From Lachnospiraceae bacterium (GTDB lineage: Bacteria > Bacillota > Clostridia > Oscillospirales > Ruminococcaceae): a stretch of 12,997 nucleotides of DNA. The stretch is from NCBI GenBank assembly GCA_023664705.1, contig JAMPFE010000051.1:1-12997 (forward strand). Direction: 5' to 3'. Position numbers and translations under genes: made by a program. This document shows, piece by piece, positions 1 to 5,741 of the stretch (position 1 is the first letter of the stretch; every line of letters starts with the position of its first letter). The notes below the pieces were generated by a model, which was not told where the DNA came from, did no database searches, and worked only from the letters and a program-made list of their open reading frames with translations.

Positions 1-556
1 CGCATATTTTCTCGCGCAATTTTTCCAATTCCTCGCGGATTTTTCCGTCCGGATACGCGTAATTTTTTAATGCCAATTCAACGGCAAATTTTATTGCGTC
101 CAATTCCTCGCAACTGAAATATTTATCGCCGTCAGTTAACCCCGCCCGAACCGCGAAATTCGCCTTTGCGTTCGCGTAATCGCCGAACAGATTTTCGGAA
201 ATGATTTTACCCTTTTCGCTGCGTAAAAAGGTTGCGAATTCAAACCCCGAATTATCATCGTATTTCGCTGCAAGTACCACCGAATTATGCTCCAGAATTA
301 CGCGAAATTTGCCGCTCTTTTCGGCATTTTCAAAATCCGAAACATACTCGGAAATCTCGTTAATCAGCCGCGCCAAAGAAAAATATTCCGCGCGCTCATT
401 ATCCGTAAAAAATCGGTCGAAATAAAGCCCGCCCTCCGAGCCGATTTTGACGATTCCGCCGCTGTTCAGAATTACAATTATCATGTCGTTTTCAACGGAA
501 AAATTGTAATTCTCCTCGCGCAATTTCCGCAAAATCTCGCTTGTAAAAATGCTCAT
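1..556 (-). CDS. Partial accessory protein, paralogue of the C-terminal half of its upstream neighbour
   Basis: An open frame with no stop runs from a start near 556 off the left edge (185 codons visible, 3' end missing). It begins MSIFTSEILRKLREENYNF. It aligns along its whole length with residues 279-464 of the 483-aa protein encoded just upstream: FTSEILRKLREENYNF matches FMTEVERKLRGEGYDV, VVLAAK and GFEFAT match IVLAAK and GFEFVT, and ANFAVRAGL matches ENFAVRSGL. The upstream stop codon TGA (556-558) overlaps the first of two adjacent ATGs (557-559 and 554-556), and GGGAGGTG lies just before them. The second ATG has the more usual spacing (about 6 bases) and is chosen; translation is probably coupled. 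The family resembles accessory proteins of Firmicutes conjugative elements, with no known enzymatic function. No signal peptide, membrane segment or catalytic motif is seen. Confidence 0.72.
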   Translation of the reverse strand, partial: MSIFTSEILRKLREENYNFSVENDMIIVILNSGGIVKIGSEGGLYFDRFFTDNERAEYFSLARLINEISEYVSDFENAEKSGKFRVILEHNSVVLAAKYDDNSGFEFATFLRSEKGKIISENLFGDYANAKANFAVRAGLTDGDKYFSCEELDAIKFAVELALKNYAYPDGKIREELEKLREKIC

Positions 557-2007
557 CATACACCTCCCATCGACATTTCGGGAGCGTCGCTCTGCCGCTG
601 TTCGGGGACGATTTCCGTAATTTTTTCGGACAATTTTTTGAGTTCGTTGTACTCGTCAAAATGAAGATTTCCGTCATTTTCAAGCGTGAAATCCACACAT
701 TTTCGAATATCCGCGAGTTCCTCAACGTCGAACATTTTATGTTTATCGACCAATCCCGAACGAACCGCGAAATTCTCCTTTGCCGCCGAATAATCGGAAT
801 AATAATTCCCCTGCGTAACGCCTAAATTATCAAACGTCCGCTCCCAAGTCACGAATTCAAATCCAAGCGTGGTATTTTTCGCCGCCAAAACAATTCCATT
901 GAATTCCGAAAGGCACCGATAATCTCCCGACAGCCCGTTCGCACTCAGCAGCGGAGCCTTTTCATAGACGGAGCAATAATTGTTGATATTCCGAACGATA
1001 CCTTTTATATTTATATAGCTCGCGTCGGAATTGTCGTTCGTGGCATTTATCAGCCGAATATCGTTCACGCACGCAATAGCGTGGTCATTCTGCGAAATTA
1101 CAAGAAAATCCCCTTCTTTGGCAACGTCGTAACCCTCGCCGCGCAGTTTTCGCTCAACCTCGGTCATAAAAACGCTCGGCGGCTGCTCCATGCGGACATC
1201 CGTGCTTTTCAGCAAATTATTCAGCCCGAAAATATCCCGCGATTTCTCGAATTCCACAAACCTATCCTGCCACTCAGAATGGATATCCCTAAATGTGTCC
1301 ACCATTAAATGGCAGTCCTTGATACCCTCCACGCCGAGCCGAAAAAGCGCCTTTTTGATTGAAATATCCTCACACGGCAGCTCGACTGTTTCCGTTCGGC
1401 GACCGTAATCGATTTCGACCGACATGACCGCGTCGGGGTCGCAAAGGTATTGCGGAAAAGTTGTTCCCTCAAAAAAATCTTCGAATTTTATCTCGCTATT
1501 CACGAACAGCAAGCCATACTCGGTTTGAATGCCCTTGCCCGAATCCAGTAGCTTCCTACCCTCCTCGATGAGCCATTCCTTGTTTTCAAGTTCGGAGGTT
1601 GAGATTCCGCCGCGAATATTCAGCATATGCGTCCGACCTACTTTTTCGGGGTCGCTCGTGTCCCTGATCAGCGTAAAACGGTCGAGATTGAACGTAAGAT
1701 TGATAATGTTTTTCAGCCCGTACCCGATGTTGACCTCGTCGCAAGTCAGCGCCGCGAAGAATTGCTTGCACTCCAGCTCATCCATGCCGTCCAACCGCTT
1801 GGCGAGGTAATTCAACGCGTCCAAACTTATCTCGCAGTCCTCCAGCATCGACAGCTCCGACGGCTCGATCTGCGTGACCGTAGCGGCAGGGGAGAGGTGT
1901 TCAGGATTCATCCGCAGCTCGTCGAGCCACGCCAAGAGTTGCTTCTCCGAACACGGGAGTGTCATCTCCGTACAGTACGGAGAGTTTTGAATTGTTGCTT
2001 TGATCAT
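556..2007 (-). CDS. ArdA-like (antirestriction-type) mobile-element protein with an accessory C-terminal module
   Basis: 483 aa, complete. The ATG at 2007 is preceded by GGAGG with about 9 bases spacing. The N-terminal part (about 1-270) contains LNYLAKRLDGMDELECKQF, NIINLTFNLDRF and a GRTHMLN stretch. These resemble, from memory, the ArdA-type proteins of clostridial integrative elements, which mimic DNA and inhibit type I restriction enzymes; that role is inferred. A motif of the form TE-x2-LPC occurs twice, near residues 14-19 and 206-211, suggesting an internal duplication. Residues 279-464 form a second module (FMTEVERKLRGEGYDV; FNGIVLAAK; GFEFVTW; KENFAVRSGL) that recurs as a separate gene immediately downstream. 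The protein is acidic, with no signal peptide or membrane segment, so cytoplasmic. Codons are AT-richer than in the genes right of 3000, consistent with transfer. It could instead be an uncharacterised element-maintenance protein. Confidence 0.62.
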   Translation of the reverse strand: MIKATIQNSPYCTEMTLPCSEKQLLAWLDELRMNPEHLSPAATVTQIEPSELSMLEDCEISLDALNYLAKRLDGMDELECKQFFAALTCDEVNIGYGLKNIINLTFNLDRFTLIRDTSDPEKVGRTHMLNIRGGISTSELENKEWLIEEGRKLLDSGKGIQTEYGLLFVNSEIKFEDFFEGTTFPQYLCDPDAVMSVEIDYGRRTETVELPCEDISIKKALFRLGVEGIKDCHLMVDTFRDIHSEWQDRFVEFEKSRDIFGLNNLLKSTDVRMEQPPSVFMTEVERKLRGEGYDVAKEGDFLVISQNDHAIACVNDIRLINATNDNSDASYINIKGIVRNINNYCSVYEKAPLLSANGLSGDYRCLSEFNGIVLAAKNTTLGFEFVTWERTFDNLGVTQGNYYSDYSAAKENFAVRSGLVDKHKMFDVEELADIRKCVDFTLENDGNLHFDEYNELKKLSEKITEIVPEQRQSDAPEMSMGGV

Positions 2008-2031
2008 GTTATTGATCCTCCATAAATATAT

Positions 2032-2139
2032 TTAAGCTCCATGTGGAGCCGGTGTGCTTACCATTCCGAATTTTGTCGTCTGTTTGCCTTTGTTGCGACG
2101 CATCCTTGCGCCGCTTTTGGGCAGACTGCGACACAACAT
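2032..2139 (-). CDS. Possible 35-aa small ORF
   Basis: An ATG at 2137-2139 opens a 35-codon frame that ends at TAA (2032-2034), 25 bases before the ArdA-like gene start. The product would be strongly basic in its first two thirds (MLCRSLPKSGARMRRNKGKQ) and end in VSTPAPHGA. No convincing ribosome binding site precedes the first ATG. An internal ATG (residue 13) has AAGG directly against it, which is too close. It may be a real element-encoded peptide, the remnant of a gene end, or chance. No function can be suggested. Confidence 0.25.
   Translation of the reverse strand: MLCRSLPKSGARMRRNKGKQTTKFGMVSTPAPHGA
2036..2049. promoter_or_regulatory. Perfect palindrome GCTCCAtgTGGAGC upstream of the ArdA-like gene
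   Basis: A 14-base inverted repeat with 6-base arms lies about 30 bases before the start codon of the ArdA-like gene and just upstream of its ribosome binding site. It could be an operator or a short leader hairpin. It also coincides with the last codons of the possible small ORF, so the symmetry may be incidental. No clear -35/-10 pair could be placed between it and the terminator at 2155. Confidence 0.3.
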
Positions 2140-2154
2140 CGTGTTGTCGGAAAA

Positions 2155-2201
2155 CAAAAAAAAGAGCCTGCAAACTGCTTTAAAAAGCAATTTACAGGCT
2201 C
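2155..2201 (-). terminator. Rho-independent terminator of the 100-aa gene
   Basis: On the minus strand GAGCCTG (arm at 2195-2201) pairs with CAGGCTC (arm at 2164-2170), with an inner TGCTTT/AAAGCA pairing, followed by eight T residues. The stop codon of the 100-aa gene (2200-2202) overlaps the foot of the stem, so the gene ends directly in its terminator. Confidence 0.85.
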
Positions 2202-2502
2202 AAAAAACGTAACACTCTTGTTTTTCAAGTTCGGCTTTCAACCGTGATAAAAGCTGTTCTCCGTCAAGGTTCGTGAGCATTGTGAACCACTCCGAACGAA
2301 AGAATTCTTTCAGTTCAACGAGTGCTTTTCGCAATTTTCGGTTATCACGGCTATCAGAATATTCCTTTGTCCATTTGCGATAATCTTCGACCGCCTGAAG
2401 AATAACGGCGTTCGCCAATTCCTTGTAAGGGTCGATATCCGTCGGCGACCTGTTTTCAACGGATGCTTGAAGCATCACACCGTTCACTTTTATATGGTAC
2501 AT
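2200..2502 (-). CDS. Small mobile-element accessory protein, function unknown
   Basis: 100 aa, beginning MYHIKVNGVMLQ and containing YKELANAVILQAVEDYRKW, FFRSEWF and LTNLDGEQLL. These stretches resemble, from memory, a small helical protein that recurs near ArdA-like genes in clostridial integrative and conjugative elements; no biochemical role is known to me. The start ATG at 2502 follows TTGGTGAT, part of the anti-Shine-Dalgarno complement, with about 9 bases spacing. Mostly helical and highly charged, without signal peptide or membrane segment. It is the last gene before the presumed element end at about 2580-2603 and is transcribed away from that end. It forms its own unit, closed by the terminator at 2155-2201. 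Confidence 0.7.
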   Translation of the reverse strand: MYHIKVNGVMLQASVENRSPTDIDPYKELANAVILQAVEDYRKWTKEYSDSRDNRKLRKALVELKEFFRSEWFTMLTNLDGEQLLSRLKAELEKQECYVF

Positions 2503-2579
2503 GATTTGTTTATCACCAACCTTTCTGTTTTCGTTTTCGTCATTTTGCCTAAATTCAACCGCAAAAATTTTGTTGCTAA

Positions 2580-2603
2580 ATGGGTTCGAATCCCGTCTGC
2601 ATC
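2580..2603 (+). other. Isolated tRNA T-arm plus 3' acceptor strand: candidate attachment site
   Basis: The sequence reads ATGGG-TTCGAAT-CCCGT, a perfect-geometry T-arm (5-base stem with one G-T pair, 7-base loop with the invariant TTC and A), followed by seven bases CTGCATC in the place of the acceptor strand and then a run of six T. No D-arm, anticodon arm or matching 5' acceptor strand (GATGCAG) is present upstream, so this is not a tRNA gene. A duplicated tRNA 3' end on this strand is what remains at the right end of an element that entered a plus-strand tRNA gene lying to the left. The AT-rich element-like genes do lie to the left. The parent tRNA is outside the window and was not identified. 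Confidence 0.5.
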
Positions 2604-2616
2604 TTTTTTGTCAAGA

Positions 2617-2682
2617 TTCCGAAAACAAGAAAAGCGCCCGCGAGTGACCTCTCGGAAGTGAGAGACCATTCACAGGCGCTTT
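2617..2682 (-). terminator. Long hairpin with U-rich tail, probable terminator for minus-strand transcripts including tRNA-Leu
   Basis: Arms at 2631-2653 and 2660-2682 enclose a 6-base loop. Five positions in the arms are not Watson-Crick pairs. Read as minus-strand RNA, four of these five become G-U wobbles; as plus-strand RNA only one does. The fold is therefore built for the minus strand, where it is followed by TTTTCTTGTTTT. It lies downstream of tRNA-Leu in the direction of that gene. Confidence 0.6.
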
Positions 2683-2714
2683 GGGAATATTTACCAAAAT
2701 TGACCAAATTTTTT

Positions 2715-2750
2715 CTACGCGTAGGGGATTCGAGGGTCGAACTTGTTCGA
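2715..2750. repeat. Two small palindromes in the spacer
   Basis: CTACGCGTAG (2715-2724) is a perfect 10-base palindrome, and TCGAAC-TT-GTTCGA (2737-2750) is a perfect inverted repeat with a 2-base centre. Both lie between the attachment-like site and the tRNA gene. They could be protein-binding or recombination-associated sites; nothing further can be supported. Confidence 0.3.
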
Positions 2751-2806
2751 TTCGTCCACTTTCGTGTCGAAAATATCTACGGTGTGTGATTTCCTTTTTT
2801 TACAAA

Positions 2807-2860
2807 TTTTTTGCCCACAAATGGCTCAACCAAGCCGTTTGTGGGCAAAAAATCTTTTTT
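2807..2860 (+). terminator. 20-base-pair hairpin with T-run, probable plus-strand terminator
   Basis: Arms at 2807-2826 and 2833-2852 pair over their whole length around the loop CAACCA. The only non-Watson-Crick pair (2822 with 2837) is a U-G wobble in plus-strand RNA but an A-C mismatch in minus-strand RNA. On the plus strand the stem is followed by TC and six T (2855-2860), so it best suits rightward transcription. It would stop transcripts leaving the presumed element before they run antisense into tRNA-Leu. Confidence 0.5.
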
Positions 2861-2872
2861 GTCAGTGTTTCA

Positions 2873-2959
2873 TGGTGCTGCTGACCGGACTTGAACCGGT
2901 ACGGTATTTCTACCGAGGGATTTTAAGTCCCTTGCGTCTGCCGATTTCGCCACAGCAGC
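2873..2959 (-). tRNA. tRNA-Leu(UAA)
   Basis: A full cloverleaf is visible on the minus strand. The acceptor stem GCTGCTG pairs with CAGCAGC. The anticodon stem AGGGA/TCCCT closes a loop with anticodon TAA. A long variable arm (CGGTA-gaaa-TACCG), typical of leucine tRNAs, is followed by a T-arm ACCGG-TTCAAGT-CCGGT, discriminator A and an encoded CCA. It reads UUA (and UUG by wobble) codons. It has its own promoter (2973-3001). Confidence 0.97.
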
Positions 2960-2972
2960 ATTTACAAATAAC

Positions 2973-3001
2973 ATTATATCACAAAGTTTCGGAAAAGTCA
3001 A
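2973..3001 (-). promoter_or_regulatory. Sigma-A-type promoter of tRNA-Leu
   Basis: On the minus strand TTGACT (2996-3001) and a perfect TATAAT (2973-2978) are separated by exactly 17 bases. The -10 box lies 13 bases before the mature tRNA 5' end, so a short leader is expected to be removed by RNase P. Confidence 0.9.
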
Positions 3002-3030
3002 GTAAAATCCGTAAAGTTTGGAGCTTTCCG

Positions 3031-3069
3031 AGTAAAAACGCCCTCCGCGCGGTGCGGAGGGCGCTTTTT
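3031..3069 (-). terminator. Bidirectional rho-independent terminator after the histidine kinase gene
   Basis: A perfect 10-base-pair stem (3039-3048 with 3054-3063) with a 5-base loop is flanked by AAAAA on one side and TTTTT on the other, so it has a U-tract in both directions. It begins right at the stop codon of the hybrid kinase gene and separates that operon from the tRNA-Leu promoter. Confidence 0.92.
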
Positions 3070-5713
3070 AAGATATGATTTTCTCGACCGTCTGTTCAAG
3101 CACGGTCATGTCCAGCGGCTTTGCGACGTGTGCGTTCATTCCCGATTCCAGCGCGTCCTTAACGTCCTCCGCAAACGCGTTAGCCGTCATGGCGATTATC
3201 GGAATCGTCTTTGCGCACGGGTGCTCAAGCCCTCTGATAGCCTTTGTGGCGTCGTAGCCGTTCATCACGGGCATCTGCACGTCCATAAGTATCAGCTGAT
3301 ATTGCTCGGGCTCGGAGCGCTCGAATTCCTCAACAACGAGCTGTCCGTTCTCGCAGAGCTTGCATTCGGCGCCCGCCATATCAAGCAGCTCGCTGAGTAT
3401 CTCCGCGTTTATTTCGTTGTCCTCGGCAACCAGCACGTTCATTCCGCGGAGCACGCTCTGCCCGCTCGTTTCCTCCTCGTATTTCTGTCCGCTGCCCGTC
3501 AGCGCCTCCACCTTCTGGCGGAACGCCGTAAGGAAAAACGGCTTTGAAAGGAACTCGTCCACAATGGTCATCGCCTCGCTCTCGTTGGTCTCCGTCCAGT
3601 CGTAAGATGTGAGAACGATTATGGGAATACGGACGGGTATCTCCTCGCGGATACGGCGGGAGGTCTCCAAGCCGTCCATAACGGGCATCTGCCAATCCAT
3701 AAGGATCACGTCGTACAGCCGCCCCTCCGCCTCGGACCGCTTTATCTTGTCGATAGCCGACTGCCCGTCGAGAGCGTAATCGACCTCCACCTCCGTATCC
3801 TCCATAGCTATGCGGATATTTTTGCAGATGACCTCCTCGTCGTCGACCGCCAGTATCCTCGTAATGCCGTGTTCCTTCCAGAAGGTTTTGTCGACCCCCT
3901 GCTCGCTGATATGCAGCCCCAATTCTATCGTAAACTTCGAGCCCTTGTCCTTTTCGCTCTCCACCTCGATAGTGCCGCCCATAAGGTCGATAAGGTTCTT
4001 GGTTATCGCCATGCCCAGACCCGTTCCCTGTATCTTGTTGGTAACGCTGTCCTCCTCTCGGGTAAACGCCTTGAAGATATTTTTCAGATACTCGGGGCTC
4101 ATGCCGTAGCCGTTGTCCTCGACAACGAAGCGGAAATTCGCTATCCTGCTCGCCGTCTGCGGCAGCTCCCGTATCGTCAGCGTAACGCGCCCCCCCGCGG
4201 GAGTGTATTTCACGGCGTTCGACAGCAGATTGAGCAGTATCTGATTAAGGCGCAGCTTGTCCATAATGACCTGCTCGTGCTTCAGCTCCTCGCTGAACAC
4301 CTCGAAGGTGTGCCCCTTCGCGTTCATCTGCGGACGGATTATGCCGTCTATGCCCTCTATAAGGTCGACGATATTTTCGTCCGACATATTGAGCGTGGTC
4401 TTGCCCGCCTCTATCTTGCTTATATCGAGAACGTCGTTGATAAGCCCCAGCAGATGCTGCCCCGAGGACGTTATCTTTTTGGTGTATTCCCTCACCTTGT
4501 CGGGATTTTCCGCGTCCTTCGCCATAAGCGTCGAAAACCCGATTATCGCGTTCATCGGCGTGCGTATATCGTGGCTCATATTCGACAAAAACGAGCTCTT
4601 CGCGCGGTTCGCCTCCTCGGCGATCTTAAACGCCTGCTCCGCCGTCTCCTTTGCGCTCGCGAGCATCGCGTTGCTCTCCTCGAGCTTCGAGTTCAGCTCC
4701 TCCTGTCTGTGCAGATTTTCCTGCTCCTGCCTGTACATGCGCGCGCTGTTCCTCTGCCGCAGAACGGCAACGCCCGCCATTGCCATAAGCAGTATCATAA
4801 TAACGCCCAGAAGCAGCAGCATACGGATTATCGTGCCGACCATTTTCACGGTCCCCGAGGCGACGAACTGCGAGGGTATCAGAAACAGCAGCAGCGTATC
4901 GTATTCCTCCAGCGAGGTAATGCTGTAACAGTATTCCACGCCCTCGCTCACAAAGCTGGAGCTTATCGTAGTGTTTTTTGAGAGCTCCCCCTTGATGTCG
5001 GTGTATTTCTGCCCCTTCATCTCCTCCAGCACCTTTATAACGTTGTAGGATTGAATGGTTTTCTTGTTCCCCGACAGCTCGTCGTGCATACGCGTGCCGT
5101 TGCCCTTCAGCACGTATGTCTCGTTGTGACTGCCGTAAGCGGCGCTGTCATAGTATTCCGAAAACATCCGAATATCCTTCAGCAGTATCAGATGAGTAAA
5201 CGTTATCCCGTCTCCCCGCGCGGTTACGGGGGCGTCCAGCCTCTGCACGAACGTCCAATAGCTCCCCTCGTACACATTGCTGTCCGAAATGAACGTATAG
5301 CGTCCGTTGCCGCCCGAAGTAACGTCGATGTCCGACCACACCCCGTGCGAGCCGTTGGCGTCGTAGCAGTTTCCGCGGCTGTCGAGCAGCATCAGTCGGG
5401 AGCTGTATTGCTCCGTCTCCAGAAGCCGCTCCAAGTCCGCGAGCCGCCTCGGCGCGTCCTCCGCCGAATCAAACTCCGTGCGCTCGAGAGTGTTTACCGC
5501 CGCGGTAATGTAATGCCAGTGGGAATTAAGCGCGTTTGAAAGATTTGTCCGCACCTGCGACGTAATTTCTATCAGCTGCGTGGTGCGCTCCTCAAAAATT
5601 TTCGCGTCGAGGTAATTTTTGAAGATGATCCCCCCCGCTATAAAGCACAAAAGCAGACAGGCTGTCAGCACCAAGGGAAGAATAAAATGCTTTATTTTAT
5701 TTTTGGCTTTCAT
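3068..5713 (-). CDS. Membrane hybrid histidine kinase with two receiver domains
   Basis: 881 aa. The ATG at 5713 follows TTGGAGG with 9 bases spacing. Transmembrane segments lie at about 9-31 and 293-318, enclosing an extracytoplasmic sensor of about 260 residues. A charged helical linker (322-372) leads to a HisKA domain with phospho-acceptor His381 in SHDIRTPMNAI. The HATPase domain has the N-box (LLSNAVKYTP, Asn499), G1 (DNGYGM, from 533) and G2 (GTGLGM, from 563). Receiver 1 has Asp624/625, phospho-Asp673 (LMDWQMP) and Lys724. Receiver 2 has Glu764/Asp765, phospho-Asp811 (LMDVQMP) and Lys865. All key residues are intact, so both receivers should be active. There is no HPt or DNA-binding domain, so phosphate must pass to a partner elsewhere. 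It is the last gene of an operon with two solute-binding lipoproteins (28-base gap), which are the likely ligand-presenting partners of its sensor domain. Confidence 0.95.
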   Translation of the reverse strand: MKAKNKIKHFILPLVLTACLLLCFIAGGIIFKNYLDAKIFEERTTQLIEITSQVRTNLSNALNSHWHYITAAVNTLERTEFDSAEDAPRRLADLERLLETEQYSSRLMLLDSRGNCYDANGSHGVWSDIDVTSGGNGRYTFISDSNVYEGSYWTFVQRLDAPVTARGDGITFTHLILLKDIRMFSEYYDSAAYGSHNETYVLKGNGTRMHDELSGNKKTIQSYNVIKVLEEMKGQKYTDIKGELSKNTTISSSFVSEGVEYCYSITSLEEYDTLLLFLIPSQFVASGTVKMVGTIIRMLLLLGVIMILLMAMAGVAVLRQRNSARMYRQEQENLHRQEELNSKLEESNAMLASAKETAEQAFKIAEEANRAKSSFLSNMSHDIRTPMNAIIGFSTLMAKDAENPDKVREYTKKITSSGQHLLGLINDVLDISKIEAGKTTLNMSDENIVDLIEGIDGIIRPQMNAKGHTFEVFSEELKHEQVIMDKLRLNQILLNLLSNAVKYTPAGGRVTLTIRELPQTASRIANFRFVVEDNGYGMSPEYLKNIFKAFTREEDSVTNKIQGTGLGMAITKNLIDLMGGTIEVESEKDKGSKFTIELGLHISEQGVDKTFWKEHGITRILAVDDEEVICKNIRIAMEDTEVEVDYALDGQSAIDKIKRSEAEGRLYDVILMDWQMPVMDGLETSRRIREEIPVRIPIIVLTSYDWTETNESEAMTIVDEFLSKPFFLTAFRQKVEALTGSGQKYEEETSGQSVLRGMNVLVAEDNEINAEILSELLDMAGAECKLCENGQLVVEEFERSEPEQYQLILMDVQMPVMNGYDATKAIRGLEHPCAKTIPIIAMTANAFAEDVKDALESGMNAHVAKPLDMTVLEQTVEKIIS

Positions 5714-5741
5714 CTTTTTACGCCTCCAACCTATCCGTTTC

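Noticed and set aside
2580..2603. T-arm sequence considered as a complete tRNA gene
   Set aside because: No D-arm, anticodon arm or matching 5' acceptor strand can be found in the preceding 80 bases.
2580..2884. Short plus-strand open frames across the spacer and tRNA-Leu gene
   Set aside because: They translate hairpins and the antisense of the tRNA, lack ribosome binding sites and have no coding character.
3869..4981. Plus-strand open frame (370 codons) inside the hybrid kinase gene
   Set aside because: Antisense to intact HisKA, HATPase and receiver motifs; biased composition; no domain.
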